The translations under genes and the position numbers were made by a program. A stretch of 64,000 nucleotides of DNA. Origin: Erodium maritimum. Its lineage: Eukaryota; Streptophyta; Magnoliopsida; Geraniales; Geraniaceae. The DNA is taken from positions 34,741,825 through 34,805,824 of the forward strand of contig OY997591.1 of assembly GCA_963921825.1 (NCBI GenBank), read 5' to 3'. Below are positions 11,376-22,825 of this stretch, piece by piece. Positions within the stretch are counted from its first letter, which is position 1. The number at the start of each line of letters is the position of its first letter. The notes under the pieces were generated by a model. The model saw only the letters and a list, made by a program, of their open reading frames with translations, made no database searches and had not been told where the DNA came from.

Positions 11376-12373
11376 GGGAAAATTTCATTTTACCACCCTG
11401 TCAAACATTTAACTTCAGTTTGATACCCTGGCATAAACTTTTATCAGTTTCATACCCTAACCAAACTTTTAATTTCACTTTCATACCCAGTCGGGTAAAA
11501 TGTCCAAAATACCCCTAACTATTACTCAAATTTTCATCTCATGACATTGCCTCAGAATTTGAAAAGAAGTGAAATGACAATAATACCCTTCATTGTTTAG
11601 GGTGTTAAACAGAAAATTTCAATAATTTTAAAACAAAATCAATTTTTTTTATAAATTCAATTTTAATTTCAAAAAATCAGATTTTAATTTTAAAAATACA
11701 TAAAAAAAAAGTTTTTTTATATAAATTTTTTTTTTTATTAAAAACAGTTTTTTATATAAAAAATCATTTTTATTTAAAGACATGCCCCGGGGACGACGGG
11801 GACGACGCCGGCGAAGTGGGAGGGGTCGGCGTGGTTCAGATCTGAACCACGCCGAGGACGACGGGGACGACGCCGGCGAAGTGGGAGGGGTCGGGGACGA
11901 CGCCGGCGGAGCTAGGTGGCCGGAGACCATGCCGGAGAAGACGCAGTCGCGTCTGTCTTTTTTTTAAAAAAAATAAAAATGATTTTTTATATAAAAAACT
12001 GTTTTTAATAAAAAAAAATATTTTTATATAAAAAAAACTTTTTTTTATGTATTTTTAAAATTAAAATCTGATTTTTTGAAATTAAAAATTGAATTTATAA
12101 AAAAAATTGATTTTCTTTTAAAATTATTGAAATTTTCAGTTTAACACCCTAAACAATGAAGGGTATTATTGTCATTTCACTTCTTTTCAAATTCTGAGGC
12201 AATGGCATGAGATGAAAATTTGAGTAATAGTTAGGGGTATTTTGGACATTTAACCCGGCTGGGTATGAAAGTGAAATTAAAAGTTTGGTTAGGGTATGAA
12301 ACTAATAAAAATTTATGCCAGGGTATCAAACTGAAGTTAAATGTTTGACAAGGTGGTAAAATGAAATTTTCCC
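11376..12373. mobile_element. Long-TIR Mutator-like foldback element with GC-rich core
   Basis: The element starts GGGAAAATTTCATTTTACCA and ends with its reverse complement. The arms are about 390-400 bp each and nearly perfectly inverted (11376-11775 against 11975-12373), flanked by a perfect 9-bp TSD. The core at 11780-11960 is sharply GC-rich in an otherwise AT-rich element. It holds two copies of a GACGACGCCGGCGAAGTGGG unit (near 11802 and 11868) around a 30-bp perfect palindrome at 11826-11855. The core may be a captured host fragment (Pack-MULE-like). No transposase is present. Confidence 0.88.
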
Positions 12374-14278
12374 TTGTTGTTTTACATATACTATTAAAGA
12401 TTATGTGTATGTTGAATATATATTGACTAAATGAAAAGTAATTAGAAATACTAAAATAAGTTACATTATGTTTGCACAATTTTACTTATATTTGACACAT
12501 TTACATAATTTATGTGTCTAATTACATATTATGATTTACTTCAAAGATAGAATAGTTACATTTATTAGTGTGAGTGAAATAGTAAACATGATGTTTGTAA
12601 TATGGTGAGTACATGTTCATTAAATAAGAGGTAATTTGAATTAAGAGATGCACACACACATACCATCATCTGGAACTGCGCGGACATCATATGTGGGACA
12701 AATATTCAAGACTTTAAATGTAAAGACCGCTCCGGTTAAAAAGGATTAAGATTTAATTTATTCGATGGTAACGTCGTGGTTGTAAATCGGATAGAAGATT
12801 GGTAGCTTTTGCAAAAAAAAAGGAAAATAAAAAAAGGGAAAAGGGCTGGATCGGGCGGACCAGACCCGACCAGCAGACCCGGCCAAAGCCAGGCCCGCCC
12901 CGAGTCAGACTTCCTCCTCGCTTTGGGTTGTGCGGCCCAAACTCCGCCTGAGGCCCATTTCCAGTCGCGCTAATTAAAAGCAAAAATAGGTTTCAGAACC
13001 CTAATTCCATCTTCGTCTTCACGCAGCGCCTCCCTCAAACCGCTCGTTCCCTATCCCTCGGGCGCCTCTCCCTCCTCTCAGATCTCCCGAGCTCACCATC
13101 TCTCTACCTTCCCTCCTCCTCTTCCCTCGCGTCGTCGGTCCCTCTCCCTCTCCCTCTCCCTCTCCTCTCTCCCGAGCTCTCTCACCCTTCTTCTTCTTCT
13201 TCTCCATCGTGTCTTCTTCACCAGAGCATCGCCGAGCTCCCCACCGTCGTCGTGCACGTCTAGCAGAGACGAGCTTGCCAGATCTGGGACGGGAACCGCC
13301 GTGCCTGTCCAATCTGAGGCGAGAGAGAGCCCGCCGTGCTTCGCCGCTCCCACGGCTGCAACAGCCGCCCTTCCGTCGTTCTTTTCCCTTCAGTGAGAAT
13401 CGCGACCCGTGAGGCCTCGGCCGGCGCTGTCTCCGCCAGTGGTCGGTCGGAATGCAAAACCGAGCCACTTTACTCTTTCCTTCTTCTTTTTATTTCCCGA
13501 GCACTATTTGGATCAGGACGTTTTGGAAACAAAAAATTAAAGAAATTAAAAGAAAAGAATTTAAAACCAAATCAGATTTAAGATTAAAAAGGATTCAAAT
13601 CAGGTTTTAAATAAGAAAGGTTTTGTGGACCGTTAAACTAATCCGAGGACTTTGGGACGTTGATCCACCGGACGAATATTTCGGACTTAGAACGGGATTA
13701 AAAGCGGGAACACTGAATTGGACCTCTCGGGAATCGTGCCCCAGAATTCGCACCTAGGATTCGTGCCCTGAAACTCGTGCATTGGGAACCGTGCTTCAAG
13801 ATCCATGCATTGGGAATAATACGTTGGGAAACGTGCAATGGGTTATGTGCTCGGGTCTCGGGTTCTCGAACCCGATTCATCGTATAATCCCTCTTTTGGG
13901 TCGTTCGAGTTTAAAAAACATCTTTTTGAAGTGAAATTTGATTGTACGTAACTTTTAAATTAACTTTGGAACCGTTATTAATTATGGCTTTCCGTGTTAA
14001 TTTAGAGTCCGGGTTCGATCGTGGAGAAGACCGGAGGTAGCGAGCCAGGACGTCAGCAGCTGGAGATGTAGCTGTCTGTTCTACTTGAGGTAGTGAAAGT
14101 AGCGAATACCGGTCTAATTACGGAAAGTTAATAGTATGCATGCTAGGTAATAATAAAATTGGAACGATTGTTTATATTATATAATAACCGGACGAGTCTT
14201 AGTAACATGTAGGATATGACTCACTAGTTGTAGGCGCTTTCAATATTCTGGGAAATTGCCGTGCTGGTAGAATGGCCA

Positions 14279-17188
14279 TGTAAGAACCACTCCAGGTCAA
14301 CGCCAGTCAAATCGGCGAAAAACAGGAAAATTTAAAATTTTGGGACAGACACTTAAATGAACCTAAATTTAACCTCGAGGGTCATACGGACTTAAGTGGA
14401 CCCCGATATCGATCAAAGTGAGTTCTGGGGGACTCAGGGCAACTTTTGACCAATTTGAGAAAGGTTGACTTTTTGCTGGAAAAGTCAATCGAGCGACGTT
14501 TTGGTCCGTTCGAGGTCCTTTTTGGATCCAAAAAGCTTAGCCGTTGTTACAGCGGTCTTAGTTGAGCCGTTTCCTTGTAGCCCGTGAAGTTTCGTAATTT
14601 CTTGGAAAATGGGTCCGTTCGGGGCACGAGACGGCCGAATTTCGCGAATTTGACTAAAAAACATCTAGAAGATATTTTCCAAAAGGGGTGGGACCCACTT
14701 GCCACTTGTCACACAAGTGGTGGAGTTAGGTAATATTGAACAAAACAAAAGGAAGACCCATATGTGGTGTTCGGCCACATCAAAAAAAAAGAGAAAAAAG
14801 AGAGAAAAGGAGAGAGATAGAAGAGAGAAGGAGAGAAGGAAAAAGGAAAAAGAGAAGAAGGTGTTAGGGTTTGGGGATTTCCCGACGATTCAACCGACGG
14901 ATCGTCTCAACGGTCGAAGAATCAAGCTCCCGTCGTCATTCCCTACGGTGAGCACCTATTCGATTTTCGTTTTGGTACGTTTAAAAGTTAGGGTTTGGGT
15001 TGAAACAGGTTAAATATGGATGAGTCGAGGTGTAGGGTCCGTTGGGAACGTTTTGGAGCGAAAAGGATCGGTTTCTGGTGACCGGAGGTTCAGGGGAGCT
15101 CCGGCCACCGTGGGTGGTGGCTGGCCGGAGCTGGGTGGTGGCTGGCCGGAGCTAGGACCGGCCACCATGGTGGTAAAACGGTCCAAAACCGGTCCAGCCA
15201 CCCACGGGTCTTGATGGCCGGGTGGGGCCCACGTGTTCGGGTCTCGGGTTTTCGTGTTCGGGTGGTTTAGGACGATCCCCAAGTCGTTAATCCACACCCG
15301 GAACGAATTTTGGAATTAAATTGTGAAAGTTGGAAATGACAGGTTTAGAAACTTTAAACGCGAATTAAATTGCTCGGAAGTCGGAAATTGATTCCGTCGA
15401 TTGCATTGGAACCCTTGAATTATTTTAAGATCGTAGAAACGAAAATGGGAATTTTCGGAGCCCCGGAAGGGCGTTTTCCAATCCTGGGCAGATTCGCCGA
15501 GCCGGGCGAATCGGGCCTTTCCGGGCCCGTCGTTGGCAATGTCGAGTAATTGGGAAGTTTGGGAGTGATCGACATTACCGGGGTTGCGTTTGGGCGTCTA
15601 ATTCTTTAATTTCAGTTTTGCCTGCGAACTTAAAAAGTGCTTTAATTGTGATATTGTTAGATCGTGCTGAGGACCGAGGAAAGGGGAAACTAAGCGAGTG
15701 ATCGCGAACACGCTAAAGCTTGGGCGTGGACTTTTGTGCAGGCGACACTTAGTGGTTTCGTGTGATACGTGAACGTATCGAACAATAGAAAGGCATGTGA
15801 CACTTGTAGTGTCGTAGGATAAGTGAGCTTATCGAACAATAGAAATACTAGTGGCATTAGGTTGTGCCCGGAGGTTGATTGAATTGTGTGTGGTTGTGGG
15901 TGGCCATGAGTGCCCGAGGGGAGTTGAACCTGTATTTTACCGTTGTGTGTCTTGGGTAGCCATGAGTGCCCGTGGGGAGTTGAATTCGTGTTTTTACTGT
16001 TTGTGTGTCGTGGGTGGTCAGGTGTGCCTTTGGGGTGTTGAACCCGTGTGTTTCTGTTGGTGTGTCGTGGGTGGCCATGTGTGCCTTTGGGGTGTTGAAC
16101 CCGTGTATTACTGTTGGTGTGTCGTGGGTGGCCATGAGTTCCTTTAGGGTGTTAACCCATGTGTTACTGTTGGTGTGTCGGAAGTGGCCATGTGTGCCTT
16201 TGGGGTGTTGACCCGTGTATTACTGTTGGTGTGTCGTGGGTGGCCATGAGTGCCTTTGGGGTGTTGAACCTTGGGTGTTGATTGTGATTGCCTGAGGTTG
16301 GGGGCCCGCTTAACAATAAAGGGGTCCTGTGGTCGCGCGCGTGGGGGTTGGCTAGCCTTCTGACTAACCATCGGTAAAGTTGTGTATTCTTCTGCGACGA
16401 GGTTGGGGCCCGCCTGACAATAAAGGGGTTATGTGGTCGCGCGCGTGGGGGTTGGCTAGCCTTCCGACTAACCATTTGTAAAGTTGTGCATTTCTTCGGC
16501 GATGAAGGGCGGCTCCCCTTCCGACTAGCTATCGGAGAAGTATTGCGTTATATATCGCTAACAGGTAGACCGTCTGGCCCTACTGCGTTCGGGGGAAGTT
16601 GTGTGGGGCAGGCTCAAGCCCAGCCGGTTAGCAACCGGCACTGAGTAGCTGGAGTGCGATCCTTTTTGATCTTGGGTGTTGCGTGGTTATCTTTTGCGTC
16701 TTTGGTGGAGGTCGTAACCGCTGTGTCGGGTCTACATTACGTGTCCAAGTTTGAGTTGGTTGGGGAAAGTAATAGTTTTCCTGTGACAGTCGGGTTACTT
16801 GAGTTTGGGGATAGTAGTCCCCGGTGTTTGGTTTGTTGTTGGTGTTTCCGACATTTTCTGCTAGTATGTCGTAGTCAGTCTGGTATCCGTGGTGGTGAGC
16901 GAACGCTCACCCCTAGCTGTTTTTCCTACAGGTATTGGTCGCGAGATGGACTAGGGGAATTCTCGAAGCTTGAAGAGTTGGGAGCAGGAGTCCGGGTTTT
17001 GGGGAGTTTAGCGACGTACGCTTTGTTTATTTTTTCCGCTTGTTTTGGACGTACTTTTAAGTTGTAAAACATTATTTTGATTAACTAAATGGTGATTCTA
17101 AGCGGTTTACTTAAAAGGGTTTGAAAATTGTTTTATTGTTTCACCGTTCGCGTTCCGGGTTCGGCTCTACCGAATTTGGGGCGTGACA
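14279..17188 (+). mobile_element. 5' LTR of gag-only element copy 1 (2,910 bp)
   Basis: Begins TGTAAGAACCACTCC and ends GGGGCGTGACA. It contains a purine-rich GAGAGA stretch (about 14790-14860), a donor-like ACG then GTGAGC (GT at 14948), a tandem array of about 58-bp units around 15900-16270, the inverted repeat GGTGAGCGAACGCTCACC at 16894-16911, and an acceptor-like TTTTTCCTACAG ending at 16931. Confidence 0.92.
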
Positions 17189-17191
17189 GTT

Positions 17192-17203
17192 TGGTATCAG
17201 AGC
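17192..17203 (+). other. Primer-binding site, gag-only copy 1
   Basis: TGGTATCAGAGC lies three bases after the LTR end. It is the standard plant PBS complementary to tRNA-Met. Confidence 0.92.
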
Positions 17204-17939
17204 TCGAGGTTTCACACCTCGGACTGTACGTCAATTTGGTGGGGAGAGTCCAGTCATTAAAAGTCCCGTCGTGTGTTGGTTGCGCAAGTCGGAAACCGTG
17301 TGTAGACCCGTAGTGACAGGAGTCCTGTTTGTTGTTGTGTGTATGTTCAGTACCGTGGTTACTGGCATAATGTTTGTGTGTTGCTGCGTGAAACGTTTTT
17401 AAGCTATCGCGACTCGACTCATGAGTGCTCCTGTAGTCGAACGTGACGGTGCTGATATCAAGTGGGTACAATGTAGTTCGGGGACGCCTGGACCAGGTTG
17501 TAACTACGTGATGTCAAAAATGAGGTTTTATAATGAAAAGGAGAAAGTTTTAAAATTGGTTGGCCCTGTGGGCGTGTTTTAAAATTGTTGCCCCGGTGGG
17601 CGTGTTTTTAAATTGGTTGCCCCGGTGGGCGTGTTTTGATGTTGGTTGGCCTTGTCGGCTTGTGATTGAGGTTGGGTGACTTGAATTGGTTTGTGAGTCG
17701 TGTGCAGTTTGTGTGTTGTTATTGAGTGACGTTGTTCGCGATTGTGTCTGGTCGTGTTGAGGTCTCCCTTACGTGAGCGAGTAATTGAGGTGTTAATAGC
17801 GTGAGCAGTGTGATGTTTTAGTAACGAGTACGCTAGAGTAGGCGTAGGCGGTGTGATCGCTAGTATATTGAGCACGTCGCCGTTGTATAAGTTCGCAAAC
17901 TAAGCCTTTGCGTGTATCCGTGCAGAGGATACCGACTAC
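17204..17939 (+). other. Leader with GCCCCGGTGGGCGTG minisatellite
   Basis: No gene. At 17555-17665 the unit TTGGTTGCCCCGGTGGGCG recurs about four times with an intervening T-rich spacer. The same unit, inverted, is found in the leader of the intact copy at 49110-49320, so it is a conserved leader feature and may serve in packaging or dimerisation (inference). Confidence 0.7.
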
Positions 17940-19280
17940 ATGGCACGTGGCAGAAGAGGACGATCAGCTGTGACACCGGGACAGGCGCCCACACGTGGCA
18001 GGAGGGGACGGTCAGCTGGGGCACCGGCACGGATACCCACCGTCGAACCCGCTGAGTCCACGGAAGCCAAGGGTACTCCCGTCGGGGAGGACAGGAGGAA
18101 CGAAGCAGGACCATCTGCGGGCACGCCCAGCGTCCCACCGGTCGTAGACCCGCCCACTGCGACCGCTCTAGACGAGCTGACCCGGACGGTGCAGAGCTTG
18201 GTGGCGATCATCGCCCGTAGGGAGTCTGCATCGCCAGCTCCGGAGACAGCAGCTGTTCCAGTGAGGCCCGTTCAGGCCGAAGGCCATACGGCCCGGACAC
18301 TGCTGGACTTCCTGAAGCTGGGCATACCTACGTTCGTCGGGGAACCGAACCCTGACATAGCCGAGAGATGGCAGGAGCAGGTCACTCGGGACCTGGACAC
18401 ATCAGGCATCGAGGATGGTCACACCGGGGTGTCCTTTGCAGCTCATCAGCTGAGGGACAGCGCCTACCACTGGTGGGGGCGCGTACGGGACAGAGTCGGG
18501 GACGACTACAGTATCTTCGAGACGGTCTTTCTGGAGCAGTATTTCCGTGAGTCGGCCAGGGTGGACCGACATCAGCAGTTCTTGGAACTGCAACAGGACG
18601 GGGCGTCAGTGGCAGAGTATGAGGCCAGATTCACGGCCCTGACCCGATTTGTACCAGAAATGATGGCGACAGAGCTGAACCGTTGCCGGTGGTTCGAGGC
18701 GGGGCTGAGGCTGACGATTCATGATCGAGTCCTCGCCCTGAGGTTGCGGGTTTACTCAGAGCTCGTAGACACTACAGCGACAATGGAGCAGAGTCTCCGA
18801 GAGGCAGCGAGGATCAGTGAGGTGCGGCAGCGACCGACCAGTACTGCGGGACCGTCCGAGTCCCGAGATCAAAGGAGATAGAGGACCGGGGGGTTCTTTC
18901 AGCCACAGGCTCAGCAGGGCAGATCGAGACAGATGGGGTCGGTGGCGTCAGTAGGGCCAGTCACTTCAGAGAGGGGCCGATATGTTTTACCTGCAGGCAG
19001 CCAGGCCACATGCGGCGAGAGTGTCCGATGGGAGGAGGGCCCGCGGCACCATCAGTGGTCAGACAGACAGACCAAGGCAGGGTACCGAGGGGCGGCGGTG
19101 CCAGATGCCACCGGTGCGGCCGGATTGGACACCTAGTTGGGGCATGTCCTGAGCGGGGAGGGGAAGCGTCGATGCAGCGATCGCGGTTTTTTGCACACAG
19201 TGCAGTCATCGATCGGTTCGACTCCGGAGGTACGTTTGTTTTGAATTTCGCGGACGAAATTCCTTTAAAGGCGGGTAGAT
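17940..19280 (+). pseudogene. Gag polyprotein remnant (Retrotrans_gag plus two zinc knuckles)
   Basis: The 313-codon open part (17940-18881) begins MARGRRGRSAV and holds the gypsy Gag domain with LDFLKLGIPTFVGEPNP, AYHWWGRVRD and VAEYEARFTALTRF. A TAG at 18879 ends it; the reading continues in frame to about 18980. A +1 shift then restores the two knuckles: CFTCRQPGHMRREC (from 18983) and CHRCGRIGHLVGAC (about 19110). The intact homologue at 46555-48048 has the same domains without breaks. There is no protease or downstream Pol. It packages element RNA in the cytoplasm in functional relatives. Confidence 0.9.
19267..19280 (+). other. Polypurine tract before 3' LTR, copy 1
   Basis: AAAGGCGGGTAGAT directly precedes the LTR TG at 19281. 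The preceding TTTCGCGGACGAAATTCCTT is the same as in the other elements of the family. Confidence 0.8.
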
Positions 19281-22200
19281 TGTAAGAACCACTCCCAGTC
19301 AACGCCAGTCAAATCGGCGAAAAACAGGAAAATTTAAAATTTTATGACAGACACTTAAATGAACCTAAATTTGACTCCGAGGGTCATACCGAACTTAAGT
19401 TGACCCCGATATCGATCAAAGTGAGTTCTGGGGAACTCAGGGCAACTTTTGACCAATTTGGGAAAGGTTGACTTTTGCCGGAAAAGTCAACCGAGCGACG
19501 TTTTGGTCCGTTCGAGGTCCGTTTCGGATCCAAAAAGCTTAGCCGTCGTTACAGTGGTCTTAGTTGAGCCGTTTCCTTGTAGCCCGTGAAGTTTCGTTAT
19601 TTCATGGAAAATGGGCCCGTTCGGGGCCCGAGAAGCCCGAATTTCGCGAATCTGACTGAAAAATATCTAGAAGATATTTTCCAAAAGGGGTGGGACCCAC
19701 TTGCTACTTGTCACACAATGGTGAACTTAGGTAATATTGAACAAAACAAAAGGAAGACCCATATGTGGTGTTCGGCCACATCAAAAAAAAGAGAACAAAA
19801 AGAGAGAAAAGGAGAGAGAAAGAAGAGAGAAGAAGGAGAGAAGGAAAAAGGAAAAAGAGAAGAAGGTGTTAAGGTTTGGGGATTTCCCAACGATCCAACC
19901 AACGGATCGTCTCAACGGTCGAAGAATCAAGCTCCCATCGTCATTCCCTACGGTGAGCACCTATTCGATTTTCGTTTCGGTACGTTTAAAAGTTAGGGTT
20001 TGGGTTGAAACGGGTTAAATATGGATGAGTCGATGTGTAGGGTTCGTTGGGAACGTTTTGGAGCGAAAAGGATCGCTTTCCGGTGACCGGAGGCTCGGGG
20101 GAGCTCCGGCCACCGTGGGTGGTGGCTGGCCGGAGCTAGGATCGGCCACCATGGTGGTGAACCGGTCCAAAACCGGTCCAGCCACCCACGGGTCTTGATG
20201 GCCGGGTGGGGTCCACGTATTCGGGTCTCAGGTTTTCGTGTTTGGGTGGTTTAGGACGATCCCCAAGTCGTTAATCCACACCCGGAACTAATTTTGGAAT
20301 TAAATTGTGAAAGTTGGAAATGACGGGTTTAGAAACTTTAAACGCGAATTAAATTGCTCTGAAGTCGAAAATTGATTCCGTCGATTGCATTGGAACCCTT
20401 GAATTATTTTAAGATCGTAGAAACGAAAACCGGAATTTTCGGAGCCCCGGAAGGGCGTTTTCCAATCCCGGGAAGATTCGCCGAGCCAGGTGAATCGGGC
20501 CTTTCCGGGCCCGTTGTTGACAATGTCGAGTAATTGGGAAGTTTGGGAGTGATCGACATTACCGGGGTTGCGTTTGGGCGTCTAAGTCTTTAATTTCAAT
20601 TTTGCCTGCGAACTTAAAAAGTGCTTTAATTGTGATCTTGTTAGATCGTGCCGAGGACCGAGGAAAGGGGAAGCTAGGCGAGTGATCGCGAACACGCCGG
20701 AGCTTGGGCGTGGACTTTTGTGGAAGCGTTACGAGGTAGGGAAAAGTAGCCGGATACGGAAAGTTAACAGTAGAAATGCATGTGACACCTAGTGGTGTCG
20801 TAGGATAAGTAAGTTTATCGAACACTAGAAATGCAGGCAACACTTAGTGGTGTCGTATGATACGTGAACGTATCGAACAACAGGAAGCATGTGACACTTA
20901 GTAGTGTCGTAGGATAAGTGAGCTTATCGAACAATAGAAATACTGGTGGCATTTGGTTGTGACCGGAGGTTGATTGAATCGTTTGTGGTTGTGGGTGGCC
21001 ATGAGTGCCCGGGGGGAGTTGAACCCGTATTTTACCGTTGTGTGTCTAGGGTGGCCATGAAAGCCCGTGGGGAGTTGAATTCGTGTTTTTACTATTTGTG
21101 TGTCGTGGGTGCTCGGGTGTGCCTTTGGGGTGTTGAACCCGTGTGTTACTGTTTGTGTGTCGTGGGTGGTCAGGTGTGCCTTTGGGGTGTTGAACCCGTG
21201 TGTTACTGTTGGTGTGCCGTGGGTGGCCATGTGTGCCTTTGGGGTGTTGAACCCGTGTATTACTGTTGGTGTGTCGTGGGTGGCCATGTGTGCCTTTGGG
21301 GTGTTGAACCCGTGTATTACTGTTGGTGTGTCGTGGGTGGCCATGAGTGCCTTTGGGGTGTTAACCCGTGTGTTACTGTTGGTGTGTCGGGGGTGGCCAT
21401 GTGTGCGTTTGGGGTGTTGACCCGTGTATTACTGTTGGTGTGTCGTGGGTGGCCATGAGTGCCTTTGGGGTGTTGAACCTTGGGTGTTGATTGTGATTGC
21501 TTGAGGTTGGGGGCCCGCCTGACAATAAAGGTGTCCTGTGGTCGCGCGCGTGGGGGTTGGCTAGCCTTCCGACTAACCATCGGTAAAGTTGTGCATTCTT
21601 CTGCGACGAGGTTGGGGGCCCGCCGTTCAATAAAGGGGTTATGTGGTCGCGCGGGTGGGGGTTGGCTAGCCTTCCGACTAACCATCTGTAAAGTTGTGCA
21701 TTTCTTCGGCGATGAAGGGCGGCTCCCCTTCCGACTAGCTATCGGAGAAGTATTGCGTTATATATTGCTAATAGGTCGACCGCCTGGCCCTACTGCGTTT
21801 GGGGGAAGTTGTGTGGAGCAGGCTCAAGCCCAGCCGGTTAGCAACCGGCACTGAGTAGCTGGAGTGCGATCCTTTGTGATCTTGTTTGTTGTGTGCGATC
21901 CTTTTTGATCTTGGGTGTTGCGTGGTTATCTTTTGCGTCTTTGGTGGAGGTCGTAACCGTTGTGTCGGGTCTACATTACATGTCCGGGTTTGAGTTGGTT
22001 GGGGAAAGTAACAGTTTTCATGTGACAGTCGGGTTACTTGAGTTTGGGGATAGTAGTCTCCGGTGTTTGGTTTGTTGTTGGTGTTTCCGACATTTTCTGC
22101 TAGTATGCCGTAGTCAGTCTGGTATCCGTGGTGGTGAGCGAACGCTCACCCCTAACTGCTTTTCCTACAGGTACTGGTCACGAGACGGACTAGGGGAACT

Positions 22201-22427
22201 CTCGAAGCTTGAAGAGCTAGGAGCGGGAGTCCGGGGTTTTGGGAGTTTAGCGACGTACGCTTTGTTTATTTTGTCCGCTTGTTTTGGACGTACTTTTAAG
22301 TTGTAAAACATTATTTTGATTAACTAAAAGGTGATTCTAAGCGGTTTACTTAAAAGGGTTTCAAAATTTTTTTATTGCTTTACCGTTCGCGTTCCGGGTT
22401 CGGTTCTACCGAATTTGGGGCGTGACA
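19281..22427 (+). mobile_element. 3' LTR of gag-only element copy 1 (3,147 bp)
   Basis: Collinear with 14279-17188 but longer: it keeps a block near 20700-20860 that the 5' copy lacks and has more tandem units (about 20985-21480). Donor GT at 19953, 18-bp inverted repeat at 22133-22150, acceptor AG at 22169-22170, terminus GGGGCGTGACA. Confidence 0.92.
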
Positions 22428-22825
22428 GGTCATGTCGAGCACTAGGATTGGTTGCTGATTGCCTGCTTGTGTGCTCTGCGTTGTCTAACCGGTTAACAAA
22501 TAACAAGCATGAAAATGAGTAGAAGTGAACTTAGTGATGCATAGTGGTGAATTGATTGGTTGGATTCTGTGATCATGACTTGGTGAAACGTGGGGATGTT
22601 GGGAAATGGATACTGGTTAAGCCGGTGGGGTTACCACGTTGAGGGTGGTGTCGGTAAGTGATGGTAAGTGCGGGACAGTTGTGAGTGTGTTTAAGAGTCT
22701 AGTCATTGTGTTTTCGGTGTAACATGTTGTTGCTATGTGTGGGAACGTTCCTAAGGAACATTTCCGGACCCTCCGATGAGATGCGTTCCTAGGGAACGTT
22801 TCCGGTCGCCCCGACGCATGTGTCT

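Larger units (their letters stand above)
14279..22427 (+). mobile_element. Gag-only LTR retrotransposon (TR-GAG type), copy 1
   Basis: Structure: 5' LTR 14279-17188, PBS 17192-17203, leader with minisatellite, gag remnant 17940-19280, PPT, 3' LTR 19281-22427. No protease, RT, RNase H or integrase sequence is present between gag and the PPT, so the copy is non-autonomous. The flanks GGCCA (14274-14278) and GGTCA (22428-22432) are a TSD with one change. Gag has a stop and a frameshift and the LTRs differ in length (2,910 and 3,147 bp), so it is older than the copy at 43115-53084. It is inserted in the outer LTR. Confidence 0.88.

Noticed and set aside
11649-11967. Pro/Arg-rich open frames across the GC-rich core of the foldback element
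   Set aside because: Short and opened by GC bias and repeats; extends into AT-rich arm sequence as poly-Lys/Phe.
13019-13468. 149-codon Arg-rich minus-strand open frame
   Set aside because: Shadow of a CT-rich leader inside the outer LTR on the plus strand; low complexity and no homology.
15851-16475. Long open frames on both strands with repeated VGGHVCLWGVEPV- or HGFNTPKAHMATHD-like phrases
   Set aside because: They are translations of the LTR tandem repeats; every frame stays open because the unit lacks stops. No domain, and the frames are not conserved between LTR copies.
16654-17067. 137-codon open frame at the end of the LTR, recurring at 21893-22306
   Set aside because: Present only in the two LTRs of one element and interrupted in the other LTRs; overlaps the putative splice acceptor and LTR terminus. 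Not conserved as protein.
20898-21685. Similar repeat-encoded open frames in the 3' LTR of copy 1
   Set aside because: Same cause as at 15851-16475; length tracks repeat number.
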